From a virus, in the IMG/VR virus record IMGVR_UViG_3300032308_001489, positions 1 through 22,183 of that record: a DNA stretch of 22,183 nt. One strand, given 5' to 3'. Shown piece after piece: positions 1 through 7,014 of the stretch (within the stretch, counting starts at the first letter, position 1; each line of letters begins with the position of its first letter). Made by a program: the position numbers and the translations under genes. Under the pieces are notes generated by a model. The model saw only the letters and a program-made list of their open reading frames with translations, did no database searches and was not told the origin of the DNA.

Positions 1-382
1 ATGAACCATTTTCTCCGTCTTCGGAGACCTCAATCCAAACCTCACGGTTGGGATACTTTGCTTTGATAGTGTCGTGAAGTTCATCAGACATCATCTCGCA
101 ACTTTTATAATCAAGACTTAGAACTGAACCTTGACCATTATACAACGTTTCAAGCCATCGCTTGAATTGGATGAATTCGATGTCCCTATCATTGTGTTGC
201 ACAGAGATCCACACCCTGAAATGAAAGATGTGGCGATGAGGATACCCCAAAAACGATACGTCATATTCGTCTCCTGTAGCTAGATTTGAATCTGTTAAAG
301 CTGCAGGATATTTATGTATACCTTCCTTGCGGAAAGTCACCCAGATCATTTTGTTTGGTCGAACATCTTGTCGAATAATCAT
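1..382 (-). CDS. QueD/6-pyruvoyl-tetrahydropterin-synthase-like protein (3' end cut by window)
   Basis: The first 127 residues are present; the rest lies beyond the window edge. The start is an ATG that shares ATGA with the stop of the upstream gene. His23 and an H49-R-H51 pair have the spacing of the zinc ligands of the PTPS/QueD T-fold family. They are followed by a strand (HFRVWISV) and a helix (DIEFIQFKRWLETLY) where the family has its conserved helix. The segment S94-C95-E96 and the strand with WIEVSED recall the family's TSE and V-x-E-x motifs. QueD makes 6-carboxytetrahydropterin on the 7-deazaguanine pathway, which would fit the transglycosylase gene at 4082-5638. The match is by motif only, and the usual GMVxDF signature is replaced by DIEF. 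Closely similar proteins are, from memory, usually annotated as hypothetical in marine T4-like phages. Confidence 0.5.
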   Translation of the reverse strand, partial: MIIRQDVRPNKMIWVTFRKEGIHKYPAALTDSNLATGDEYDVSFLGYPHRHIFHFRVWISVQHNDRDIEFIQFKRWLETLYNGQGSVLSLDYKSCEMMSDELHDTIKAKYPNREVWIEVSEDGENGS

Positions 383-597
383 ACAGACATTAAACCTTTA
401 CATAAATTGTTGATTTCTTCTCTAGTCATATTATAACTGTATGTGCTGGCAGAATCAACCTCTCCGTTGTTATTTAGGCATTCTTGAATAAATTCAATAG
501 CCATCAATCCTTTTGGTGATAGAGATTCCCAAGATTCTATGCGTAAACGAAATCCTTGATTTTCTTTAACTGTAAATGATTTAAAATTTTGTTTCAT
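379..597 (-). CDS. hypothetical protein, 72 aa
   Basis: I do not recognise this small protein. It is mixed-charge and soluble, with no membrane segment and no metal-binding pattern. The middle (SPKGLMAIEFIQECLNNN) looks helical. It is supported as a gene by ATGA overlaps at both ends: its start overlaps the stop of the 594-962 gene, and its stop overlaps the start of the QueD-like gene. It is therefore translated as part of the same message. The ribosome-binding site is weak (GAGAGG next to the start), so translation is probably coupled to the upstream gene. Confidence 0.6.
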   Translation of the reverse strand: MKQNFKSFTVKENQGFRLRIESWESLSPKGLMAIEFIQECLNNNGEVDSASTYSYNMTREEINNLCKGLMSV

Positions 598-962
598 CCT
601 CTCAGTGCCTCCATCATAACGATTTTACCTAGTGAATCACCGAGATCTTGATCTTCAGTAATTACATGCATGCTATTAAAATTGCGATCTTTGTTTCGAT
701 CATAACTACGAGTTTCTACCACATAGCCACCCGAGGCTTTGTAGATCTGAAGACGAAGACCGTCGCTGTCAAGGCGACTGCCCTCAACCGCTAATTGCGG
801 AACATCTTGTTCAATCTCGTCCTCTTTCATCAACCAGTTTCTGATACGCTGTCTAATTGTTAGTTTCACTTTTTGTTTCCTAATTTTACGAGCAGGTCTA
901 ATTGCTGTGACTTTAGCTTGATTAGCATAGGCCCCTGCTGAAGTTAATCCATAACCACTCAT
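594..962 (-). CDS. conserved phage hypothetical protein, 122 aa
   Basis: Function unknown. The N-terminal half is basic (ARKIRKQKVKLTIRQRIRNW, about residues 24-43) and could bind nucleic acid. The C-terminal half (LRLQIYKASGGYVVETRSYD, then NSMHVITEDQDLGDSLGKI) has a beta-strand pattern that I recall from small hypothetical proteins of T4-like cyanophages and pelagiphages. It is joined to both neighbours by ATGA overlaps, so it belongs to the same operon as the clamp and transglycosylase genes. Confidence 0.7.
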   Translation of the reverse strand: MSGYGLTSAGAYANQAKVTAIRPARKIRKQKVKLTIRQRIRNWLMKEDEIEQDVPQLAVEGSRLDSDGLRLQIYKASGGYVVETRSYDRNKDRNFNSMHVITEDQDLGDSLGKIVMMEALRG

Positions 963-1510
963 TTGATTATCTCATCTTTGCCATATTGATCCCAATCGGT
1001 AAAACGATCTCTACCCATTAGATCTCTGAGGTTATGGCACCATACCCCAGGATTAGTTGCTGAAAAATCTTTATCGTCTATCTTCAATGTAGCATTATAT
1101 CCTAATTGATTTATATAAGGTAATTTTACACTAATCTGCGGAATAAATCTACGATATTCTACTAACGGACTTTCCAAAAGACCCTCAGTTTCTCGAACAT
1201 CAAAATCTAAAGTGCACCAAAGATCTGCTTCCAAGCATGATTTGATCATGGTTTCCCAAGGAGTCCATCCTGCTACATCATTTACGCCGTTGGTCTGAAA
1301 ACTTTGATTAGCGCCGAAATAGATATGTTTGATATGTTTAGATGCGTCGAGATGTGAACGACTGTCTTTAACTATATCTAAGATAATTTCGGGATCATGG
1401 ACACCGACCACGAAAAGCGTAAGCATTCCGAAGGCAGGAGTGCGTTCAATTTCAGTGCCAACGAAAAATATTACATTATCTGCAACGCCCGTAGTATAAT
1501 CACGCTTCAT
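959..1510 (-). CDS. conserved phage hypothetical protein, 183 aa
   Basis: Function unknown. The sequence alternates strands and helices (TLFVVG, HIYFGANQSF, CTLDFDV, QISVKLPYI, NATLKIDD), suggesting an alpha/beta fold. The blocks FVGTEIERTPAFGM and TNPGVWCHNL seem familiar from marine T4-like phages, where they carry no function. I chose the ATG at 1510, because it has a GGAG ten bases upstream. The in-frame ATG at 1528 has only a weak site, and the GGAG would then lie inside its coding sequence. The start overlaps the stop of the 1500-2015 gene by 11 bases, and the stop forms ATGA with the next gene. Lying between the QueD-like and transglycosylase genes, it could belong to the same pathway, but nothing in the sequence proves it; the CxxxCxxC of radical-SAM QueE is absent. 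Confidence 0.75.
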   Translation of the reverse strand: MKRDYTTGVADNVIFFVGTEIERTPAFGMLTLFVVGVHDPEIILDIVKDSRSHLDASKHIKHIYFGANQSFQTNGVNDVAGWTPWETMIKSCLEADLWCTLDFDVRETEGLLESPLVEYRRFIPQISVKLPYINQLGYNATLKIDDKDFSATNPGVWCHNLRDLMGRDRFTDWDQYGKDEIIK

Positions 1511-2015
1511 TATCGTATGGCTCCACATTTTCTTCTAGCACAGCAGTATCCCCGTATCCGTTGGCATCTACAAGATCAATTTTTACAGGACCGAGGATAG
1601 CCACATGATCATCCTCTACTTCCCAATTATGATCACCATCGTAGATCCATGCTGTACCACAACGACCATCTTCATCTTCTTTCTCGTAACGAAGAATAGC
1701 TTCGATTTCAGCTTTTTCATCTTCAGTAAAACCGTCGTCGTAGGTATTACCTTCCATGTCCCAGCAACCGAATTGCACATAAACTGCGATAAGGTCGTCA
1801 AGATCGCAGCCCCATCCTACTTCAGGTCGACAATGTACACGATCTGTTTCAAATTTCCATACAGGTTCGTCTTCGGGACGGAAGCCGTAGCCCCAACGCC
1901 ATATTTCAGTCACATCAAATCCGCGAATGCGTCCATCGGGAAGTCGTTCGAAAACATCGACAAAATATTCTACTGATTTCTTTTCGAGGGGAGTAATTCT
2001 ATATAACTTTTCCAT
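1500..2015 (-). CDS. acidic conserved hypothetical protein, 171 aa
   Basis: I do not recognise a function. The protein is strongly acidic and rich in tryptophan (EIWRWGYGFRPEDEPVW, GWGCDLDDLIAVYVQFGCWD), with no signal peptide or membrane segment. The start ATG follows directly on the stop codon of the 2016-3020 gene (TAAATG), and the reading frame ends 11 bases inside the next gene, so translation is coupled on both sides. The acidic, W-rich composition resembles the two neighbouring hypotheticals and may reflect a small protein-binding or DNA-mimic role, but that is a guess. Confidence 0.7.
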   Translation of the reverse strand: MEKLYRITPLEKKSVEYFVDVFERLPDGRIRGFDVTEIWRWGYGFRPEDEPVWKFETDRVHCRPEVGWGCDLDDLIAVYVQFGCWDMEGNTYDDGFTEDEKAEIEAILRYEKEDEDGRCGTAWIYDGDHNWEVEDDHVAILGPVKIDLVDANGYGDTAVLEENVEPYDNEA

Positions 2016-3020
2016 TTAGACCTCGTTAGGATCAAAATTCAAACCACGCCAGCGTTTCACGCCAACAGCTTTTTCACCGTTCTCCTTCCAGGCACGTCCG
2101 GTCCATTTACACATACGTTCAATTGGGAAAGGCCAAGTTGTAGACTCAAACTCACATTCGTATTCACCCTTGCGTTCGGGTTTAATGCTAACATCAAACC
2201 AGTCTGTTTTAGCATCTTCCCAGATCTTGTCTAACTCTTTAGCAGGATCAAATTCTTCTTCGGGCGACGATTCATCAGATAGATCAGAATAGTAAGATTT
2301 ATCTTCGTCGTCCTCGTCTGTGTCATCTTCGTCTTCTTCCTGATCCTCTCGACTTATAATATCAGTATAAACTTCTTCACCGTTAAGTAAAACCCATTTA
2401 TTTTCTGCCCATTTACCTGTAGTAGAATAACCACCAAACCCGTCGAGTTCTTCTCCGTCGTATTCTACACCCGTAACAATGTACCAATCATCACAATTTT
2501 CATAGGAAATACTTAGTTTCTTAGGATCAAAAGGAGATTTAAGTATAAACTCAGCATCGAAGAAACAGCCCTTCTCGCCCTGCCCACCCCAGAACACTAC
2601 ATCATTTTCATCGCAGAGATCTAGTAATTCGCCTCCTCCGATTTCGTTTACGCTGACACCAGATTCTTCTAATTCGCTGTATCCTAGATTGTGTTCCCAG
2701 ACAGTATTTCCACTTTCGTCGGAAATGCAGATATCATTCAAATTAGACAACTCGGCACCCGACGCATGAAATAGATTGTCACAGTCGTAAGCACTACCGC
2801 AGGAGAAAGGTCTCATTTCGTCGGGAATGTCATCGAATCCGTCCCAACTAGACGCATATTCTTCAATATCGATTTTATTTTCTTTAAAATAATCGTAGAT
2901 TTTCCTATCTACTTTACCAGCATAACATTCACCACCGTAACCTTGAATAGTAAGTGTTACCTTTATAGGAGTGAATTTTAGAACATCGATTAGTTCTTGT
3001 TTTTGTTTTTTGGTAGCCAT
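2016..3020 (-). CDS. acidic two-part hypothetical protein, 334 aa
   Basis: The N-terminal domain (about residues 15-220) has the blocks VTLTIQGYGGECYAGKVDRK, then SCGSAYDCDNLFHASGAELS, which I recall from hypothetical proteins of marine T4-like phages. A linker at about 222-260 is almost all Asp, Glu and Ser. The last part (about 272-327) reads DWFDVSIKPERKGEYECEF, then MCKWTGRAWKENG and KRWRGL. This resembles DUF551-type phage domains, where W, G-x-Y and W-R-G-L are conserved. No enzymatic motif is visible. The ATG at 3020 is preceded by AAAGG and lies inside the 3' end of the 57-aa gene upstream. Function unknown. Confidence 0.75.
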   Translation of the reverse strand: MATKKQKQELIDVLKFTPIKVTLTIQGYGGECYAGKVDRKIYDYFKENKIDIEEYASSWDGFDDIPDEMRPFSCGSAYDCDNLFHASGAELSNLNDICISDESGNTVWEHNLGYSELEESGVSVNEIGGGELLDLCDENDVVFWGGQGEKGCFFDAEFILKSPFDPKKLSISYENCDDWYIVTGVEYDGEELDGFGGYSTTGKWAENKWVLLNGEEVYTDIISREDQEEDEDDTDEDDEDKSYYSDLSDESSPEEEFDPAKELDKIWEDAKTDWFDVSIKPERKGEYECEFESTTWPFPIERMCKWTGRAWKENGEKAVGVKRWRGLNFDPNEV

Positions 3021-3163
3021 GACATGCCTTTAATTGTGTTGATTAAGTTTAAAAATCTTGCCTTGTATAAATCCGATGATATCAAAGGAGCGTGATGTGG
3101 GCAGCGACCTTGTCGATAGTCGCATTTAGGAGAATATTCTTTTCCGCAGGTTTCGCAATTCAT
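2990..3163 (-). CDS. small zinc-ribbon-like protein, 57 aa
   Basis: This short gene fills an otherwise empty gap. It starts MNCETCGKEYSPKCDYRQGR and continues with CPHH, giving Cys3, Cys6, Cys14, Cys21, His23 and His24, a likely zinc-binding knuckle. The second half (ARFLNLINTIKGM) is a basic amphipathic helix. The start forms ATGA with the stop of the 3160-3645 gene. The frame runs 31 bases into the next gene before a TAA, so the overlap is out of frame. Proteins of this form (CETCGKEYSPKCDYRQGRC) are familiar from T4-like cyanophages. Function is unknown; binding to nucleic acid or to RNA polymerase is possible. Confidence 0.75.
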   Translation of the reverse strand: MNCETCGKEYSPKCDYRQGRCPHHAPLISSDLYKARFLNLINTIKGMSWLPKNKNKN

Positions 3164-3645
3164 CCTTCTAATCCCTGTTTAAGTAGATTGCGTTCTTGAT
3201 ATTCGTCTTCGTGTTTATCACATAGTGTTCGAATCCATCCACCGCTTCTCGTTGAGCCAGGGACGCCGCATTCTTCGCAGGTAACAGACGCCCAAGATTC
3301 CGCCATACGAACCATACCAAATACTTGTTCGTCACCTCCGTTGTAATAGAAACGGAGACCACCGAATTTTTCCTTAACTTGTACAGCAACAACCTGAGGA
3401 ATTGGTTCTCGGACATTTCTTTGTTCGTTGGGGTTTTTTTGATTATAATCAAGATCGAATTGGTGATTTTTATGACTCCAATCGATATGATGTTGAATGT
3501 TAGAACAGAGACTGTCTAGTATCCGATACCACCCATCGCCGCATTCAAATCCCCAGCACATAGCAGTTTTTGTCATGTCTGCGTGACGATTCGCAAATAT
3601 CTTAGGATACTTGCTACACAATGATTTATCTAGATCTGACCTCAT
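3160..3645 (-). CDS. zinc-finger-containing phage protein, 161 aa
   Basis: The N-terminal segment carries MCWGFECGDGWYRILDSLC (about residues 29-47), a block I associate with a conserved phage protein of unknown function. The middle has VQVKEKFGGLRFYYNGG. The C-terminal part has C123-x2-C126, then C142-x2-H145, a probable zinc site that follows the GMVRMAESWA helix. The start shares TAATG with the stop of the upstream gene, and the stop forms ATGA with the 57-aa zinc protein. Two adjacent zinc proteins suggest a shared role such as host-protein or nucleic-acid binding, but this is inference. Confidence 0.75.
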   Translation of the reverse strand: MRSDLDKSLCSKYPKIFANRHADMTKTAMCWGFECGDGWYRILDSLCSNIQHHIDWSHKNHQFDLDYNQKNPNEQRNVREPIPQVVAVQVKEKFGGLRFYYNGGDEQVFGMVRMAESWASVTCEECGVPGSTRSGGWIRTLCDKHEDEYQERNLLKQGLEG

Positions 3646-3875
3646 TACCAGGTTTTTACATCGGTTATATCAACGGTAGTATCGATGTCCTTATCGATGT
3701 CGTTGAATAAGTTGAACTTAACAACCACGGTAGGACCGATTCCGCTGTTGTTGTTTTCTTCGAGTGTAAACCACTCAACGTCTTTAAAATGATTAGCCAT
3801 TTTAGCCAATTTTTCAACCTGACTTCTATTAAGGCAAAATTGGTTAGGCTTAAACTTTTTATCTTTCGTCATCAT
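3645..3875 (-). CDS. conserved phage hypothetical protein, about 76 aa
   Basis: Function unknown. The N-terminal helix (FCLNRSQVEKLAKMANHFKD) is followed by strands (VEWFTLEENNNSGIGPTVVV, then KFNLF), an arrangement I recall from small T4-like phage proteins. Tandem ATG codons lie at 3875 and 3872; either could be the start, and no strong ribosome-binding site separates them. The start lies inside the end of the 3859-4071 gene and the stop is TAATG with the next gene, so expression is coupled. The C-terminus is Asp-rich. Confidence 0.65.
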   Translation of the reverse strand: MMTKDKKFKPNQFCLNRSQVEKLAKMANHFKDVEWFTLEENNNSGIGPTVVVKFNLFNDIDKDIDTTVDITDVKTW

Positions 3876-4071
3876 CAAAATCTAAAGTTTCGTGGTCATG
3901 TTCCCATTGCTTCTTCTTAAGTATAGCAATTTCGTCCTTGATTCGCAACCTTTCTTTCTTCAAATTATGTAATCTATCGTCTCCAAAAACGCCTGTTCTT
4001 TCCAAAGTTTCTACTTGTTTATCCAAAGCATGGTGCATCTCTTCTAAATGCTTGATTCTATGTTCATACAT
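3859..4071 (-). CDS. DUF465/YdcH-like coiled-coil protein, 70 aa
   Basis: The sequence RIKHLEEMHHALDKQVETLE followed by LHNLKKERLRIKDEIAILKK is the standard DUF465 (YdcH) pattern: two helices with R-x-x-x-L-E-E-x-H-x-x-L-D and L-K-K-E-x-L-x-x-K-D-E-I. The family is small, helical and of unknown function in bacteria and phages. A good ribosome-binding site (AGGAG, seven bases before the ATG) lies just after the stop of the transglycosylase gene. The extra acidic tail (about 15 residues) after the helices is not part of the usual family. Confidence 0.8.
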   Translation of the reverse strand: MYEHRIKHLEEMHHALDKQVETLERTGVFGDDRLHNLKKERLRIKDEIAILKKKQWEHDHETLDFDDDER

Positions 4072-4081
4072 AGCGATCTCC

Positions 4082-5638
4082 TTATTCTGCTACAAGTTTA
4101 TCTAATTCCTCATCTTCACGTTCATCTTCGTAGGCTGCTTTATCTTCTTGACCTTCTTCGTAGAACAATGTATTAGCGATGCTCTTCACACCGCCACGTA
4201 ATCTAGCACCCTCTACACCGTTTAAGAAACCTAATGTAGTAGCAGTTTCGATTAATTCAAAGGCAGTATCTTTATCTACACAGGCAAACAACTCTTCCAC
4301 GAAGCTGTCAAAATACAATATATTCCTTGGAACCCAATCGGATATCTCGTCACTGTAATCGTTATCTTTGACCTTAGCACGATATGTACGCCAGTTCATT
4401 CTAGGCTTGTTTAACAGTTCAATATCCATTAATTGATTGGCACGTTGTACTGCTTTGATATGACATTCGACATTATGCCCCATCATTAGAGCATAGGCAA
4501 AACTATCCCAAGATGTTTTGCCTTCTTTACCGATCTTGTTTAACATTCCTGGAGCATAATGGCATATATCCGCGATCGTAAGTCTTCGACCAACTTCGGA
4601 CTCGAAAGGAAAAGGTATATCGTGCCGTCCGGAAAGACCCTTATTATCTGGGGCTTTGTCCATGATAACACTCCATCGCTTAGGGGTGTGTTGGGCGTTA
4701 GTGTATACCAATCCGTGAGCTGTTGCGATGAAAGGTGATGCGCAGTCAAAGGAAATTGTGAAGTTTTCATTTACGTGCTTTCTAATTTGTCGCTGAATGC
4801 TAGTTAGATAGCAACTCCAATCTAACTGTGCAGTACCTAAGAAGTGCATCCAGTCTTTGCCTTCTAACATACCGTCAAACTTCATAGTGATAAGACGCTT
4901 TAGGGTAACAGGCATTTTACACATATTAGCACCACCCATAGCCCAACCTTCTGCGGCTCTATCACCGTACTTGCTAGTATCGGAATATTCTTTTACACCT
5001 TGATACCATGCTTCTGCGGTATCCCAGTTAGAACCTTGTAGAACGTTTAACAGTTTTGTTCCACCGTTGGCAGCACCGATTCTATTTTCTATAAAATATT
5101 TGTTGTTGAACTGTGTCTTTTCTAAGCAGTCTTCAAAGGTCTTCAGTCCGGTCTTTGGACTATGAATATGATCGCAGGCCCATGTCGGAACGTCCAACAT
5201 CATCGACCAATCAGCTGTAACATCTAACCAAGTTAAAATCTTTTCACGAACTTTATTAGCTTCTGCGCCTTCAAAGTTTTGCCAGTCAAACTTGATAACA
5301 CCTTTACCAATCTGATATCCACCCGAATCGCCTAGGATCATAGTAGCACCACGATCACGTTGTTGGATCATTAGTTCTTGATCTAAACTCTTTTCGATAT
5401 CTAATTGTGCATGACCTGCTGAATACAGAGCATACTTGTAATATAAATAACCCTGTTCAGGATTAAGAAAGTTCATACCTTCGATACCGCGATCAAATTC
5501 TTTAGGAATACGATCGTTAGGAACAAATTCTTCTTTGCGTTGTTTATCTACATATGTAGAATAAAAAGAACTGATAGCAGGCAAGTATACCGCATAGTCC
5601 TTTTGTAATGGTGTTAAATTAACTGGTTGTTTGCTCAT
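4082..5638 (-). CDS. dpdA: TGT-superfamily transglycosylase, DpdA-like (7-deazaguanine insertion into DNA)
   Basis: The 518-residue protein carries the tRNA-guanine transglycosylase core in order: ILGDSGGYQI (Asp104, matching LTDSGGFQ), SMMLDVPTW (Asp149), NVLQGSNW (199-205, matching the IQG loop), WAMGGANM (GG 235-236), MHFLGTA (264-270, matching LMGVG) and ISFDCASPF (Asp298, matching the nucleophile in MFDC). The C-x-C-x2-C zinc site of tRNA enzymes is absent. The protein is also much longer than a TGT (about 375), with an extra N-terminal region and about 200 C-terminal residues. DpdA enzymes with these features swap guanine for 7-deazaguanines in phage DNA to evade restriction. A QueD-like gene lies in the same operon. 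The start overlaps the upstream gene by 20 bases and has GAGAG before it. Whether the substrate is DNA or tRNA is inferred, not shown. Confidence 0.75.
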   Translation of the reverse strand: MSKQPVNLTPLQKDYAVYLPAISSFYSTYVDKQRKEEFVPNDRIPKEFDRGIEGMNFLNPEQGYLYYKYALYSAGHAQLDIEKSLDQELMIQQRDRGATMILGDSGGYQIGKGVIKFDWQNFEGAEANKVREKILTWLDVTADWSMMLDVPTWACDHIHSPKTGLKTFEDCLEKTQFNNKYFIENRIGAANGGTKLLNVLQGSNWDTAEAWYQGVKEYSDTSKYGDRAAEGWAMGGANMCKMPVTLKRLITMKFDGMLEGKDWMHFLGTAQLDWSCYLTSIQRQIRKHVNENFTISFDCASPFIATAHGLVYTNAQHTPKRWSVIMDKAPDNKGLSGRHDIPFPFESEVGRRLTIADICHYAPGMLNKIGKEGKTSWDSFAYALMMGHNVECHIKAVQRANQLMDIELLNKPRMNWRTYRAKVKDNDYSDEISDWVPRNILYFDSFVEELFACVDKDTAFELIETATTLGFLNGVEGARLRGGVKSIANTLFYEEGQEDKAAYEDEREDEELDKLVAE

Positions 5639-5993
5639 ATTCTCTCGCTAGTTTAGCAGTAACGTCTAACTGCTGTCGTGCCTTATTTAGGTTCTCTAAT
5701 GCTATTTTAACAGCCTGATTGTCTTTTGCCAATGATTCCCAAGCCAATTCTTCATCACGCTTCTTACATGCCCAGTCAAGTAAAGACTCTGCTTCACCGT
5801 TTAGACCAATACTGGAATAATCCATATTAAGTGTAATCCAATTATTGCCGTCGAATACTTCTATGTTCTGGTTGGTGGTATTGAATCTCATATTACCAAC
5901 ACCTTGGGCGCCGGAATAGTTGTTTATGTAAGTACTGGAATTTCCACCAGAAACAGACATATAACGTCCAGAAGCGTGAATGCTTTTAATCAT
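5619..5993 (-). CDS. putative virion-associated protein, 124 aa
   Basis: The N-terminal half (IKSIHASGRYMSVSGGNSS, then GVGNMRFNTTNQNIEVFDGN and NWITL) follows a pattern, G-x-x-R-[YF]-N-T-x-x-x-x-x-E-V-[YF]-D-G-x-x-W, that is common in tail-fibre and other virion proteins of marine phages. The C-terminal half (about 65-124) is a charged helix, probably a coiled coil. It sits between the clamp gene (TAATG junction) and the transglycosylase (20-base overlap), which is an odd place for a structural protein. The role is inferred from the repeat-like pattern only. Confidence 0.65.
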   Translation of the reverse strand: MIKSIHASGRYMSVSGGNSSTYINNYSGAQGVGNMRFNTTNQNIEVFDGNNWITLNMDYSSIGLNGEAESLLDWACKKRDEELAWESLAKDNQAVKIALENLNKARQQLDVTAKLAREYEQTTS

Positions 5994-6730
5994 TAAGCTG
6001 CCTGTGCTGGAATGATGTATTTGTAAGTAGCAAGACCGCTGTCTAGGGTGATCTGAATAGCACCTTCGTTACTCAACGACATCTTAGTATTGTTTACATC
6101 GGCAATCTTAAGGATACTCAAGATTGGCAGCACCGGCCAAGTCCAACCGCGATCTAGTTTGCCTGCTACATTCTGAGCAAATACAAACTCACCGCCGTGT
6201 GTTGAAGCATCACCAAAGATGAACTTCAAGTTACCACCATCTGTCTTTGCTAAGAATGTTGGATGTTCATTGTTAGCACCTGCTTGGAAGTTGAAACGCT
6301 GAACAGCGGCCACACTTGGTTCGATCTCAACGTCCCACTTAACACCACGGAACTTAACAGTTTTCATCTTTTCGTTGATGATTTCCTGATTCATGAAACG
6401 ATAATCATTGCGGAAATCTCCATCCTTGTTTTCAAAGTGGATACCAACAGGAATAGTTTCACCGTTACGTTCTGCTGACGTAATAGTGATCTTAGCGTCA
6501 TCCTTGTATTCTGATCCATCTAATAGATACTTTAGTTTATTCAACTGAGGCATACCAAATGTACCGATCATATCTGGGTACGGTGCGCTAGTTTCTGCGG
6601 TCATGATCACTGATCGATCATCAGCCATAGAAAAGATTTCAGTTTTTTCTTTGCTGCCTGTTACTTTAACTGTGGTAAGGAAGCCTAGGTTTTGTGTGTG
6701 ACTTACGATGTCTTGTAAAATGTCTTTCAT
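5993..6730 (-). CDS. gp45: DNA polymerase sliding clamp (T4 gp45-like)
   Basis: The 245 residues match the phage clamp subunit that forms a ring on DNA, tethers gp43 to the template and, in T4, also activates late transcription with gp33 and gp55. Recognisable parts are the N-terminal ILQDIVSHTQNLGFLTTVKV, the loop SAPYPDMIGTFGMPQLNKLK and the C-terminal strand GLATYKYIIPA. T4 gp45 is 228 residues, so the length is normal. It follows gp43 closely and has its own sigma70-like promoter in the 62-base gap. A GGAG lies nine bases upstream of the ATG. No gp44/gp62 clamp-loader genes are in this window. Confidence 0.93.
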   Translation of the reverse strand: MKDILQDIVSHTQNLGFLTTVKVTGSKEKTEIFSMADDRSVIMTAETSAPYPDMIGTFGMPQLNKLKYLLDGSEYKDDAKITITSAERNGETIPVGIHFENKDGDFRNDYRFMNQEIINEKMKTVKFRGVKWDVEIEPSVAAVQRFNFQAGANNEHPTFLAKTDGGNLKFIFGDASTHGGEFVFAQNVAGKLDRGWTWPVLPILSILKIADVNNTKMSLSNEGAIQITLDSGLATYKYIIPAQAA

Positions 6731-6755
6731 TTAGAGATTCTCCATGTATATTAAG

Positions 6756-6784
6756 ATTATATTTAGATCGTGAATGAAAATCAA
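6756..6784 (-). promoter_or_regulatory. sigma70-like promoter for the clamp gene
   Basis: In the short gap before the clamp gene, the minus strand reads TTGATT (6779-6784), a 17-base spacer, then a perfect TATAAT (6756-6761). The expected start site is about 20 bases upstream of the clamp ATG. A late-promoter-like CTAAATATA (6758-6766) overlaps the -10 box, so the clamp could also be made late. It suits a gene needed early in infection by host RNA polymerase. Confidence 0.6.
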
Positions 6785-6792
6785 CCTTGAAA

Positions 6793-7014
6793 TCATTCAA
6801 AATCAAACAATTTGTTAAAATTGTTGTCACTGCGAGTTGAACTGATGTCCCATTCCAAAACACCAATCAAGTTTTCTAATTTTTCGTCGATGACTGTTGT
6901 TTCCATTTCGCCGTCATCGAATGGTAAATCTTTAAACCATTGCGGTAAACGTAATTCGTCTACAGGATAGGCTACCGAAACATAGCCCATAGGATTATCT
7001 TTGATTACAAACAA
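6793..7014 (-). CDS. gp43: DNA polymerase gp43 C-terminal fragment (shifted frame)
   Basis: This frame continues the polymerase after its main frame stops at 6995. NPMGYVSVAYPVDELRLPQW is the typical tail of T4-like marine gp43, and the last residues, NNFNKLFDFE, match the C-terminal clamp-binding peptide (RB69 gp43 ends LFDMFDF). The two frames overlap only between an in-frame TGA (7021-7023) here and the TAA at 6995-6997. A residue-by-residue reading (VCNQR then DNPMGY) fits loss of two bases in an AGAG run at about 6997-7000. The fragment could start at the ATG at 6990 as a separate 65-residue protein. Alternatives are a true split gene, a ribosomal frameshift, or a sequencing or assembly error. 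Confidence 0.8.
   Translation of the reverse strand: MFVIKDNPMGYVSVAYPVDELRLPQWFKDLPFDDGEMETTVIDEKLENLIGVLEWDISSTRSDNNFNKLFDFE

Noticed and set aside
1511-1528. Upstream ATG at 1528 for the 183-aa gene
   Set aside because: The GGAG lies between the two ATG codons and is correctly spaced only for the one at 1510.
1605-1976. A 123-codon plus-strand open frame with hydrophobic stretches
   Set aside because: It lies wholly opposite the 1500-2015 gene, which is linked to both of its neighbours by start-stop overlaps. Every other supported gene is on the minus strand.
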